Shown: positions 46,809 to 55,287 of the stretch, piece after piece | Numbering within the stretch: the stretch's first letter is position 1 | How the letters are laid out: the number at the start of each line of letters is the position of its first letter | NCBI GenBank assembly: GCA_020073385.1 | Contig: JAIQFH010000008.1 | Location: forward strand, 112,591 to 176,590 | DNA: 64,000 bases | Source: Terriglobia bacterium | GTDB taxonomy: Bacteria; Acidobacteriota; Terriglobia; Terriglobales; Acidobacteriaceae | Direction of reading: 5' to 3' | Translations under genes and position numbers: made by a program | Notes under the pieces: generated by a model | What the model was told of the DNA's origin: nothing | The model's database searches: none | The model's input: the letters and a program-made list of their open reading frames with translations, nothing else

Positions 46809-47753
46809 TTACTGCCCAGCCCGCGCAATCACCAGCGCCGCAGGCGGCTTGATCCCATACGTCTCAGCAAAACTCTTCTGATTCACAGCCAGACCCAGAT
46901 GTCCCCGCGAGTCAATGTACAGCAGTGGATCCCCCACCGGAACATCGCTGAACGTCTTCACGAATTTCATGTTCAACTCTTTGTCGCCGACCTTCACCGG
47001 AACTTCCTGGCCGCGCTTGTAGCCAAGCTTCAGAAAGTCGCTCCCATCCACGTTGGTCACGAGATTTCCAAACGGCCCGTCCGTAGCAATCACCGAAGCA
47101 TTCAATCCATGCTCGTCGATCTTCGCGATCTTCAGATCCAGCCGCACCAGATCCTTCACCGCCATCGCCGGTCCAACCTTGCTCCAGTCGTCGCCACGCG
47201 CCAGGTGCGCCCCCACCGGCGAAAAAATGTCGCGCCCATGAAACGTCGACGATAGCTTGCCGCCAATCATCCACTCCGTGTTGGTGATTTCCCGAACCGC
47301 GTCAATCCCGTCCCGCTGCTCGACTAACGTGATCACGCCATTGTCGGGCAACACAAAGTACTGGCCCTTCTTCGAATGGGCGACGATCGCCTTCCGTGAA
47401 CTCCCCACTCCTGGATCGACCACCACGACGAAGACAGTTCCGCTGGGATAATACGGCGTCGCTCCAAAGAGATAGCGAGCTCCTTCGAAGATGGAAAACG
47501 GCGTCACCTGATGCGTGAGATCCACGATGCGGACGTCAGGCATGATCCCGTACATCACCCCGCGGCAGATCGCGACGGAATCGTCGAGCACTCCGAAATC
47601 CGTCATGAATACGATGGTCGGTGGATACTTCTGCCCCGCATCGTTCGCCGCCCACGCTCCTGACGGAGAAATCGTCAGCAAGAGAATCACGAGCGTGATG
47701 GCGATCGTGTTTCGGACACGGAACTGCCCGCGAAGGACTGAAGATGAAATCAT
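46809..47753 (-). CDS. Exported SAM hydroxide adenosyltransferase (DUF62) family protein
   Basis: Family of SAM hydrolases and SAM-dependent halogenases, which attack S-adenosylmethionine with water or halide, giving adenosine (or a halo-adenosine) and methionine. Seen are IVFMTDFGVLDDSV, VVDPGVGSSRK, VLPDNGVITL and SSTFHGRDIFSPVGAHLA, and a C-terminal domain with DGPFGNLVTNVD. The start MISSSVLRG has a GGGAGAGG site. A signal peptide (residues about 15-35, ending GAWA) is unusual, as characterised members are cytosolic. Water is the likely nucleophile, as no halogenase-specific loop is recognised. Confidence 0.88.
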   Translation of the reverse strand: MISSSVLRGQFRVRNTIAITLVILLLTISPSGAWAANDAGQKYPPTIVFMTDFGVLDDSVAICRGVMYGIMPDVRIVDLTHQVTPFSIFEGARYLFGATPYYPSGTVFVVVVDPGVGSSRKAIVAHSKKGQYFVLPDNGVITLVEQRDGIDAVREITNTEWMIGGKLSSTFHGRDIFSPVGAHLARGDDWSKVGPAMAVKDLVRLDLKIAKIDEHGLNASVIATDGPFGNLVTNVDGSDFLKLGYKRGQEVPVKVGDKELNMKFVKTFSDVPVGDPLLYIDSRGHLGLAVNQKSFAETYGIKPPAALVIARAGQ

Positions 47754-47970
47754 CAACCTCTCCCTTGTCCCCAAGTTCAGCACCGAGGGGTTTCTGGATT
47801 TTCCCCCACGACCGGCGAATAGACGCCCACAGTCTTTCATTGTTCAGAGCATTCGATTCTAAACAAACTTTTACAACGCAGGAAAGCGTAGTACTCCACT
47901 CTGATCGCCGCGGCCCAGTTATAATCCTGCTGAGCACACTCCGCTGCTCGATCTCTATGTGGAGGCTCTA

Positions 47971-48369
47971 ATGCCGCAAGCCATTCCCGAAAAATACAAA
48001 GACCTCTTCCAGAAACGGGCCTTTGCCAGCCTCGCCACGCTCATGCCCGACGGTCGCCCGCAGGTCACTCCGGTCTGGGTCGACTTCGACGGTGAGCATG
48101 TCATCTTCAACTCGGCCCGTGGCCGCCAAAAGGACAAGAACGTCCGCCGCGATCCGCGTGTCGCGCTCGCTATCGTCGATCCTGAAAATCCCTATCGCTA
48201 TCTGGAAATCCGCGGCCGAGTCACCGAGATCACCGAGGAAGGCGCCGACGACAGCATCAACAAGCTGGCCAAGAAGTACCTTGGCGTAGATAAATACCCC
48301 TACGGCCAGCCCGGCGAAGTCCGCGTCCTCTACAAGATCAAGCCCGAACACACCACGGTAATGGGATAG
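47971..48369 (+). CDS. PPOX-class (F420/flavin-dependent) oxidoreductase
   Basis: A 132-residue split-barrel flavoprotein of the pyridoxamine 5'-phosphate oxidase-like group, with FASLATLMPDGRPQVTPVWVD at the N-terminus, GRQKDKNVRRDPRVAL in the cofactor-binding part and YLEIRGRVTEI. The family uses F420 or FMN; which one is not decided by sequence. The ATG at 47971 follows GGAGG by five bases; a GTG at 47959 is less likely. A TATAAT box lies at 47920-47925. Confidence 0.88.
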   Translation: MPQAIPEKYKDLFQKRAFASLATLMPDGRPQVTPVWVDFDGEHVIFNSARGRQKDKNVRRDPRVALAIVDPENPYRYLEIRGRVTEITEEGADDSINKLAKKYLGVDKYPYGQPGEVRVLYKIKPEHTTVMG

Positions 48370-48387
48370 CTGCTGGAGTCAGCACGA

Positions 48388-48662
48388 ACCATGCAGGGGA
48401 CAGCCGCCTCGGCTGTCCAGTGGCCCGGAAGTATCGCGGCGCAGGTAGCAGGCACCGGACAGCGTTTCCGCGGCAGGCAGCACCGTATAAAATCAGCGCT
48501 TCTATGCCGACCTAAAGATGTGGAAGAGCGGCGCTTCATCACCGTCCACGTTGAATGTGGAGGATTGCGGCTGGCACCGGGGGTCGATATGCCAAACGTG
48601 GAAGAGCGGCGCTTCAGCGCCGCGTTCAGACGAGAGAGAAATGGGGCTTCAGCCCCCGTGTG
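48388..48662. repeat. Cluster of palindromic repeats before homoserine dehydrogenase
   Basis: Three elements fill this stretch: GGGGACAGCCGCCTCGGCTGTCC (48396-48418), a partial GTGGAAGAGCGGCGCTTC unit (about 48520-48560), and a complete two-palindrome unit at 48598-48662 (GCGGCGCTTCAGCGCCGC and GGGGCTTCAGCCCC). The last ends eight bases before the first codon of the homoserine dehydrogenase reading frame. No gene is seen in the stretch. Confidence 0.8.
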
Positions 48663-48669
48663 AGGTTCT

Positions 48670-49671
48670 ATCCGCTCCTACAACCTGTGCTTCCTGGGCT
48701 ACGGAAACGTCAATCGGACGCTAGTCCGCCTTCTCGATCACCGCTCCGCTGAACTCCGCGACCGCTACGGCATCACGTTCCGCATCACCGGCGTAGCCTC
48801 CCGCCGCTTAGGATGGATCGCCGATCCAACCGGCATCGATCCTGAGAAGTATGGCGCGGGCACTCCTGCCCACGAAATCTCACCAGGAAGCGTCGAACTC
48901 TGGTTAAAGAACGCCCAAGCCGACATCCTATTCGAAGCGACTTCCCTCAACGTTGAAACCGGCCAGCCCGCCGTCGACCACATCCGCGCCGCCCTCAATC
49001 ATGGAGCCCACGCCATCACTGCCAACAAAGGCCCCATCGTCCACGCCTACCGCGAGCTCCGCGACCTGGCCGCAGCTAAAGGCAAACGCTTTCTCTTCGA
49101 ATCTACAGTCATGGACGGTGTCCCCATCTTCTCTCTCTTCGACCAACTCCCCGCCATCCACCTGCAAGGCTTTCATGGAATCCTCAACTCGACGACAAAC
49201 GTCATCCTCAGCCAGATGGAACAAGGCCTGAGTTTCGACGAAGCGTTGAAAAAAGCGCAGGAACTAGGCGTCGCCGAAACCGACGCAACGCACGACATCG
49301 ACGGCTGGGACGCCGCGGTAAAAACCGCCGCCCTGATCACAGTTCTGATGGACACGCCCATCCGCCTCGATCAGATCGAGCGCGAAGGCATCCGCGAGCT
49401 GACACCGCAAGCCGTCCGAAACGCGAAGCGCGACGGATGGCCCTTCAAACTAGTCTGCCGCGCCCGCCGCACCGAAAATGGTATCGAAGCCAGCGTGAAG
49501 CCAGAAAAGATCCTGAGCACTCAACCGATGGCCAAGATGGCGGACACGTCTTCCTATATCTATTTCGAAACCGACATCTTCCCCGGCCTCGCGATCACCG
49601 AAGAAAATCCTGGCCTCTACGCGACCGCCTATGGCCTGCTGGCGGATTTCGTAAGAGCAGTCAAAGACTAG
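48670..49671 (+). CDS. Homoserine dehydrogenase lacking an ordinary start codon
   Basis: NAD(P)-dependent reduction of aspartate semialdehyde to homoserine. The reading frame shows the dinucleotide motif LGYGNVNRTLVRLL, then TANKGPIVHAYREL, FESTVMDGVPIFSLF, LNSTTNVILSQME and ETDATHDIDGWDAAVK, covering both domains over ~333 residues with no ACT domain. The first ATG in frame is at 49111, far inside the protein. A TGA lies at 48661, and between it and the Rossmann motif no ATG, GTG or TTG exists; ATC at 48670 aligns with the expected start and follows GAGG. A palindromic repeat ends just upstream. Confidence 0.85.
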   Translation: MRSYNLCFLGYGNVNRTLVRLLDHRSAELRDRYGITFRITGVASRRLGWIADPTGIDPEKYGAGTPAHEISPGSVELWLKNAQADILFEATSLNVETGQPAVDHIRAALNHGAHAITANKGPIVHAYRELRDLAAAKGKRFLFESTVMDGVPIFSLFDQLPAIHLQGFHGILNSTTNVILSQMEQGLSFDEALKKAQELGVAETDATHDIDGWDAAVKTAALITVLMDTPIRLDQIEREGIRELTPQAVRNAKRDGWPFKLVCRARRTENGIEASVKPEKILSTQPMAKMADTSSYIYFETDIFPGLAITEENPGLYATAYGLLADFVRAVKD

Positions 49672-49749
49672 AACGCGCGTTGAAGCGAGAACGTGCCACT
49701 GGTGATTGGCGTAAACAACCGACGGTTGATATAGAGGCGTACAGTCACC

Positions 49750-49860
49750 GTGGAAGAGCGGCCCTTCAGGACGTTCAGCGCCTGAAATTGAAGGGCTACA
49801 GAGTGTACGTGAGAACTCTCAGGCGTCCCTCCGGGACGCGCCCAGTGTCCCACAGCACGG
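49750..49860. repeat. Degenerate palindromic repeats after homoserine dehydrogenase
   Basis: A GTGGAAGAGCGGCCCTTCAG unit with GCGCCTGAAATTGAAGGGC is followed by the small palindrome CGTCCCTCCGGGACG. The 233-base convergent gap between the two genes holds no other recognisable feature. Confidence 0.6.
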
Positions 49861-49904
49861 ATTGAAATGCGGTTCTCACGCACACTCTTCAGCCCTTGAC
49901 TCGC

Positions 49905-51695
49905 TCATGGCCCGGATACTCTCACCGGCGATCCCGCTGCGGTGTACACAATTTCGCCGTCAATCAACGTCATTAGGCACTTCATGTCTTTGATCTGCTC
50001 CGTGGGCACCATGTAAAGGTCGCGATCCCAGACCGCGATGTCAGCTCTCTTGCCGACTTCAAGCGACCCGATCTTGTTTTCCAGAAACATCTGCCGCGAG
50101 CCCCACGCAGTGTAGCTGCGCAAGGCCGTATGAATGTCGATCGCTTCCGCCGTCCCAAACGGGTTCGTGCCGTAGGTGCCCTTCGCGGTCTGACGCGCCG
50201 CAGCAGCCCAGAGGCCATATCGAGCTGCAAGCGGCGTCACGGAGTAATCCGAACCTCCAGACCAGAGAATCCCCCGTTCATGCAGGGTCTTGAACGGCTC
50301 CAGACTCTGTCCGCGCTTCGGACCATAATTGCCCGCATAAATATCCCCAATCCACCACAGAAACTCGGCCTGCATTTCCGGGTAGCCAGCATCGTATTTC
50401 TTCTGCAGGTTCGCCATAACCTCGAGAGCATGCGGAGTCGGCAGATTGGCGTGGATAATGCTGTGCCGTAGACCAGGCTTCGGCTGCTCCTTTTCGACGA
50501 GCGCATACGTATCCACCACCCAATCCATCGCCCGGTCCCCGACCGCATGCGTCCCCACAGGCACACTGTTTGTATGAAAAAGGCGAACCATCTCCTGATA
50601 AACCGCAGGATCGATTTGCCGATACCCGCGATTGCCCGCGCCTGAACTCGTCGTGTCGGAAGTCGTGCCATTTCGTAGCCAGTCGTCATAGACCCACCCG
50701 GTACGGGCGCCACCGGATCCATCCATGTACATCTTCACTCCACACGAGAGCAGGCGATCGTCGCCGAGCGTGGCCGGGAGACGAGGAACAGAGTTGATCT
50801 CGCCCAGCGCCTTGCGCGCCGATTCCATTGTCGATCCCGCGTGCCACAGCACGCAGATGCGCTCCTTGAGTTTCCCCTCGTCGAGAAGAGATTTGTAAGC
50901 GTCCCAATGGATTTGCTGAATGTCCGGATCTTTGACACCTGTCATGCCTTCGCTATGCAGCACCTCCTGTATGTGAAGAATCCCCTGGCGCATTTGCTCC
51001 AGCGTGATGGGCGGAATGAGCCGCACTACCGGCTGCATAGCAGACCCCTCTTTGAGAACGCCGGTGGGATTGCCGTGCGCATCGCGGTCGATCGTTCCGG
51101 CAGGCGGATCGGCTGTCGCCGAATTGACATGCGCCATCTTGAGCGCCAGCGAATTCGCCACTCCGTAATGACCGGTAGTATGCATCAGCCACACAGGATT
51201 ATTTGGCGACACGGCATCGAGATCGGCAGCCGTGACGTAGCGATGTTCGGCGAGTTTCCCTTCGTCCCAACCAGAGCCAGTCACCCATTCGTCGGCCTTG
51301 ACCGTGGCAACCTTGGCCCTCACCCGAGCGACGATTTCCGCCACCGATGAAGCATCGGAGAGCCCGACGCCATAGAGCTCCTTCGCCCCGTCCTCGGCGA
51401 TGTGAGCATGCGTATCGATAAGGCCGGGCGTGACCGTATGGCCCTGCAGGTCGATGATGCGGATCCCGGAATTCTTACCGGCGAACGCGAGCACTTCAGC
51501 ATCACTGCCAACTTTCACAATCACAGCGCGTCGGATGGCGACGGCCTGCGCCACTGAGTCTTTGGCATCAATAGTGAGAATGTGGCCGTGAATCAGAACG
51601 AGATCCGCCGCAGAATCCTGCGCGGCAACGAGTCGAGACGACAAAACAATTACCGCCAGCACTCTTGCGAATCTTAATCTGGTTTTGGAAGGCAT
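49905..51695 (-). CDS. Exported metal-dependent amidohydrolase (YtcJ-like), second copy
   Basis: A 596-residue amidohydro_3-type enzyme with a signal peptide (1-25), LVLIHGHILTIDAKDS, the metal motif TPGLIDTHAHIAE near residue 95, HAVGDRAMDWVVD near 390 and GGSDYSVTPLAARYGLW near 485. The C-terminal strand GKRADIAVWDRDLYMVP closes the beta-domain. It is a paralogue of the enzyme at 7766-9478. The substrate is unknown; some relatives act on N-acyl or cyclic amides. Divergent from the desulfurase-like gene. Confidence 0.9.
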   Translation of the reverse strand: MPSKTRLRFARVLAVIVLSSRLVAAQDSAADLVLIHGHILTIDAKDSVAQAVAIRRAVIVKVGSDAEVLAFAGKNSGIRIIDLQGHTVTPGLIDTHAHIAEDGAKELYGVGLSDASSVAEIVARVRAKVATVKADEWVTGSGWDEGKLAEHRYVTAADLDAVSPNNPVWLMHTTGHYGVANSLALKMAHVNSATADPPAGTIDRDAHGNPTGVLKEGSAMQPVVRLIPPITLEQMRQGILHIQEVLHSEGMTGVKDPDIQQIHWDAYKSLLDEGKLKERICVLWHAGSTMESARKALGEINSVPRLPATLGDDRLLSCGVKMYMDGSGGARTGWVYDDWLRNGTTSDTTSSGAGNRGYRQIDPAVYQEMVRLFHTNSVPVGTHAVGDRAMDWVVDTYALVEKEQPKPGLRHSIIHANLPTPHALEVMANLQKKYDAGYPEMQAEFLWWIGDIYAGNYGPKRGQSLEPFKTLHERGILWSGGSDYSVTPLAARYGLWAAAARQTAKGTYGTNPFGTAEAIDIHTALRSYTAWGSRQMFLENKIGSLEVGKRADIAVWDRDLYMVPTEQIKDMKCLMTLIDGEIVYTAAGSPVRVSGP

Positions 51696-51822
51696 CCGTC
51701 CGGTTCTCCTCCGCTGCAGCTGACACTATATCTGCAGCCGAAGATCTTCGCAGGGGTTCGTCATGTCACGCGAACTTCGAATTCGCAATAACCGGACTCG
51801 TGATAGAAATATTCAGACCACA

Positions 51823-53145
51823 ATGTCCACCATCGCAACCACCGCGCCCGCCCTCGATCTTACGTACGTCCGCTCCCAGTTTCCTTCCCTCTCACAAACC
51901 TTGAACGGCCATCCCGCAGCCTTCCTCGACGGCCCCGGTGGAACGCAGGTCCCGCAGCGCGTGATCGACGCCATCTCCTCCTACCTCGGCCACGACAATG
52001 CCAACACCGGCGGAGCCTACGCCACCAGCCGCCACACCGACGCGATGATCGCCCGGGCTCGCGGCGCCATGGCCGATTTCCTCCACTGCGGCGCCGACGA
52101 AGTCGTCTTCGGTCCGAACATGACAAGCCTGACCTTCGCGATGTCCCGCGCAATCGGCCGCGAACTCAAGCCCGGCGACGAAATCCTCGTCACTCGACTC
52201 GATCACGACGCCAACGTTTCCCCCTGGTTCGCGATAGCGGAAGATCGCGGCGTCACTGTTCGCTGGGCGGAGATCCACGATGAAGATTGCACCCTCGACA
52301 TAACCGACCTCGCCTCGAAGATCAATCCCAACACCAGGCTGGTTGCGGTGGGCTACGCCTCGAACGCGGTCGGCACCGTCAATCCCGTCCGCGTGATCAC
52401 CCAACTCGCGCACGCCGCGGGTGCGCTCTGCTATATCGACGCCGTCCACTACGGCCCCCACGGCCTGATCGATGTCGCGGCGCTCGATTGCGATTTCCTT
52501 GCCTGCTCCACATACAAATTCTTCGGCCCGCACATGGGCGTGCTCTACGGCAAGCGCGAGCATCTCAAGCGCTTTCGTCCCTATAAGGTCCGCCCGAACA
52601 CCAACGCGATCCCAAACTGCTGGGAGTGGGGCACACTGAACCATGAATGCATCGCCGGAATTGAAGCCTGCGTGGACTACATTGCCGATCTCGGTCGCCG
52701 GGCCGCCGAATGTGGGGACGGCCGCCTCGGCCGTCCGTCGAGCGAAGCTCGACAGGTTTTAGCCGCCCGTCGCGCAGCCATCGAAGCCGCCTACGCCGCC
52801 ATCCACGAGCACGAGCGCACGCTACTGGAACGAATGATGAACGGTCTGAAGACAATCCCCGGCCTGAAGATTTACGGCATCACTGACCCCGCCCGCTTCA
52901 ACGACCGCTGCGCCACCTTCGCGGTCCGCATCGAAGGGCACACACCGCTCGAACTCGCCACGAAGCTAGGCGACCGCGGATTCTTCACCTGGGATGGCAA
53001 CTACTACGCCCTGAACTTGACCGAGCACCTCGACGTAGAAAAATCCGGAGGCTTCCTCCGCATCGGCTTGGTTCACTACAACACCACGGACGAAGTCGAG
53101 CGCTTCCTAGCCGCCCTCCACGAAATCGTGGAGAGTAAATCGTAG
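51823..53145 (+). CDS. Cysteine desulfurase-like PLP enzyme (class V aminotransferase)
   Basis: A 440-residue fold-type I PLP enzyme. The segment FLDGPGGTQVPQRVIDAI and the PLP-lysine motif DFLACSTYKFFGPHMGVLYGK near residue 235 match the CsdA-like group of unknown substrate. VGYASNAVGTVNPV and DAVHYGPHGLIDV (PLP Asp and His) are also present. The ATG of MSTIATTAP is preferred over one 20 codons upstream. About 17 residues (CGDGRLGRPSSEARQVL) derive from a palindromic repeat inserted in frame at 52710-52760. It could desulfurate cysteine or act on another amino acid. Confidence 0.9.
   Translation: MSTIATTAPALDLTYVRSQFPSLSQTLNGHPAAFLDGPGGTQVPQRVIDAISSYLGHDNANTGGAYATSRHTDAMIARARGAMADFLHCGADEVVFGPNMTSLTFAMSRAIGRELKPGDEILVTRLDHDANVSPWFAIAEDRGVTVRWAEIHDEDCTLDITDLASKINPNTRLVAVGYASNAVGTVNPVRVITQLAHAAGALCYIDAVHYGPHGLIDVAALDCDFLACSTYKFFGPHMGVLYGKREHLKRFRPYKVRPNTNAIPNCWEWGTLNHECIAGIEACVDYIADLGRRAAECGDGRLGRPSSEARQVLAARRAAIEAAYAAIHEHERTLLERMMNGLKTIPGLKIYGITDPARFNDRCATFAVRIEGHTPLELATKLGDRGFFTWDGNYYALNLTEHLDVEKSGGFLRIGLVHYNTTDEVERFLAALHEIVESKS
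52710..52760. repeat. Palindromic repeat inserted in frame inside the desulfurase-like gene
   Basis: TGTGGGGACGGCCGCCTCGG with CCGTCC and TCGAGCGAAGCTCGA: the same two-hairpin unit as at 39556-39605, here translated. About 51 bases, a multiple of three. It sits in a surface-type region between YIADLGRRAAE and AARRAAIEAA. Confidence 0.85.
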
Positions 53146-53164
53146 CGCCGCCGCCCTCAGCGGC

Positions 53165-53191
53165 TGTGGTGGCGGCGTCTCGCCGCCACCC
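53165..53191. repeat. Short palindrome after the desulfurase-like gene
   Basis: GTGGTGGCGGCGTCTCGCCGCCACC, a shortened member of the GTGGGGAC palindrome group. Confidence 0.6.
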
Positions 53192-53299
53192 AAAAGTTCA
53201 CAACTGCGCACTACATTTTCGACCCTGATTCAGATTAAATAGGGGATCGCCCTCAATCGGCTCCACGGCTCTCTGAGATTTGCGCAGTAAGGAGTTCTC

Positions 53300-53728
53300 A
53301 TGACCCGCATTCGCCTTCTCGTCGTACTACTACCCTTGCTCGCCGTCGCACAGCAACAAAACGATGACAAGAGCATGATCCTCGCGCTAGAAAGCGCCTG
53401 GAACCAGGCTGAGATCCATCACGATACCAATGCAGCCGCCGCGCTCATGGCCGACACTTTCATCAGCGTCGACCATCATGGGAAACTTCTGAGCAGGTCC
53501 CAATACCTAGCCGACCTCAAGGACCCTTCTTACAATCCTGAGGAGATTTCCAACTCCGAAACCAGTGTCTACATCTACGGAGACACCGCCATCGTTTCCA
53601 GCGCCTATCGCACCAAAGGCACGGACAATGGCAAGCCCTTCCAGCACCATGGGCGCTTCACGAATACCTGGATCAGGAGAAATGGAAAGTGGCAATGCAT
53701 CGCCGATCACGAAACGTTGATCAATTGA
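53300..53728 (+). CDS. Secreted NTF2-like (DUF4440) protein
   Basis: A 142-residue protein with a signal peptide (1-18) and a SnoaL/DUF4440-type alpha+beta cone fold: ILALESAWNQAEIHHDTNAAAALMADTF is the typical N-terminal helix pair, then GDTAIVSSAYRTKG and the strand GRFTNTWIRRNGKWQCIADHET. Members bind small ligands or act as enzymes of various kinds; no function can be inferred. AAGGAG lies upstream of the ATG. Confidence 0.85.
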   Translation: MTRIRLLVVLLPLLAVAQQQNDDKSMILALESAWNQAEIHHDTNAAAALMADTFISVDHHGKLLSRSQYLADLKDPSYNPEEISNSETSVYIYGDTAIVSSAYRTKGTDNGKPFQHHGRFTNTWIRRNGKWQCIADHETLIN

Positions 53729-53755
53729 ATCTGCGCGACGGAAATATCACCACCA

Positions 53756-54706
53756 TTACAGCTTCCCCAAAATCGTCTTCCCAATCTGCGATCCCCTCAT
53801 GCGCGCATCCGGAACAAACATCGTCGACATCGTGATGACCGCGTCGCCCTTCTGCACATAGAATGCGTGGCCAAATGCTCCAATCATCGCGTGATCTCCG
53901 ACTCCCGGAACTTCCTCGAAGCCCGGAACCGCCGCTTCTGTCACGCGCATTCCGGCCCAGGCATCCGCGCTCACCCCGCGCTCCACCGTAAAGGAAAAGA
54001 CTCGACCGTCCGCCGGCGGCTGAGTCATCCCCAGCGTCTTGACGATCCCTTCCAAGTCATTTGCGTTCTTCATCAGAGCCGGAAGGTTGTCAGGCTTCGG
54101 GCCTGGCCGCCGGTTCACTTCGTCGGTCTGCCTCTTCGCCTGGGCCATGGCCATCCGCTGCAACTGGCTCACAGATTGCGCATCGGTGTAATATGCGCAG
54201 CCCGGTTGGTTGTCGTCTACGATCTCCGCGCTCTTTTCGATCTTCACTCCGAGGATCTTCTGCAATTCCGCCGTTGCCAGCAACCGGCAGTTATTTCCAG
54301 AAGCCACCACCTTCACGTTGTCGCTCGAGCCGCCGCTGATCGCTGACGCGTAGTCCGACACCTTGTGTTTAACCCAATAGAAACCGTAAATCGTCGCACC
54401 CGCCCCAATCATGAACAAAACTAGAAAGATGCCTCCCACCCATAGCAGCACCTTTCCGAGTCCCGAACCCTTGGGCGTTGCACTGACTGGCGCCTGAACC
54501 GGCTGATATCCCTGGACTGGCATCGCCGAGACTGGCTGTGAAGGAGCGCCCGGCATCACCACGGGCTGATAGCTCGCCTGCGGTTGCGCCGCTGGCGCGG
54601 GCGGCGTTGCCTGCACCGGACTCCCTGGAGGAACTGCTCTCGCTCCGCAGTTATTGCAAAACGGCCCCGTCAACGGCGTGCCACAACTCACGCAGAATCC
54701 CGGCAT
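53756..54706 (-). CDS. Zinc-ribbon membrane-anchored protein
   Basis: A 316-residue protein. An N-terminal zinc ribbon (FCVSCGTPLTGPFCNNCGARA, two CxxC pairs) is followed by a Pro/Ala/Gln-rich linker (residues 25-80) and one membrane helix (VLLWVGGIFLVLFMIGAGA, residues about 87-107). The C-terminal ~200 residues would be periplasmic, with two cysteines (NNCRLLATAEL and QPGCAYYTD). The outer domain somewhat recalls DUF3558-like lipoproteins. Probably a sensor or scaffold with a cytoplasmic zinc ribbon. Confidence 0.8.
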   Translation of the reverse strand: MPGFCVSCGTPLTGPFCNNCGARAVPPGSPVQATPPAPAAQPQASYQPVVMPGAPSQPVSAMPVQGYQPVQAPVSATPKGSGLGKVLLWVGGIFLVLFMIGAGATIYGFYWVKHKVSDYASAISGGSSDNVKVVASGNNCRLLATAELQKILGVKIEKSAEIVDDNQPGCAYYTDAQSVSQLQRMAMAQAKRQTDEVNRRPGPKPDNLPALMKNANDLEGIVKTLGMTQPPADGRVFSFTVERGVSADAWAGMRVTEAAVPGFEEVPGVGDHAMIGAFGHAFYVQKGDAVITMSTMFVPDARMRGSQIGKTILGKL

Positions 54707-54890
54707 ACACCCTCCTCGTCAGTTCAAGATCGATTTCGGATCGTCCCCGCGAACCCACCCACATGCATCCCTGGCCCGAAAAGCCGCACAATTGTACCCC
54801 CAAATTCCCGCGACGGAGTAACTCCAGAAACACGTCAGCCCGGGACGTATCCCGGGCTGATCAAATGGCTGCAACGAAAATCGACGCCGT

Positions 54891-55160
54891 TTACGGCCAG
54901 CGCTTGGCCGTATCTTCCCATCCCGCCGCACGCACAGGCTGGGGTGCTGGAATCGATGGACTGGTGGGAACCGGAATCCGCGCGGTCGCCTGTGGCCCGT
55001 TTACTGCGGTAGCCAAGGCCGGCTTCCCCATCTCAGACATGCTTTCCTTCTCCTCCGATAGCAGGGGAGCCACCAGCCGCAGTGCCTCCACTTCTTTCTC
55101 CAACCGCGTCAATTCCATCTCTTTCTGTCGTAATACCTCGTACACGTTTTTCATGGTCAT
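54891..55160 (-). CDS. Small coiled-coil protein
   Basis: An 89-residue protein; start at 55160 or at the second Met two codons on. Residues 3-35 form a heptad-type coiled coil (VYEVLRQKEMELTRLEKEVEALRLV). The rest is Pro/Ala-rich and probably disordered. It lies between the zinc-ribbon and GAF genes in the same direction. The family is not named here; similar short proteins seem common in this phylum. Confidence 0.65.
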   Translation of the reverse strand: MTMKNVYEVLRQKEMELTRLEKEVEALRLVAPLLSEEKESMSEMGKPALATAVNGPQATARIPVPTSPSIPAPQPVRAAGWEDTAKRWP

Positions 55161-55287
55161 GGCACCCGCACTATGGTCGATGGTTTCGAACCTTCCCCCC
55201 GAACTCTAGCAGAGTTGCCTGTATTGTCAAGGGTTTCGCCAGCCCCGTCGGGCCTTCTTGTCGTAGTGTGACGAGTGGAAAACTGCC

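Noticed and set aside
46809..47753. Fluorinase or chlorinase
   Set aside because: Only general family motifs are visible; most members are SAM hydrolases and no halide-specific loop was recognised.
25191..53191. Insertion sequence or prophage
   Set aside because: Many palindromes are present but no transposase, integrase or phage structural gene was found.
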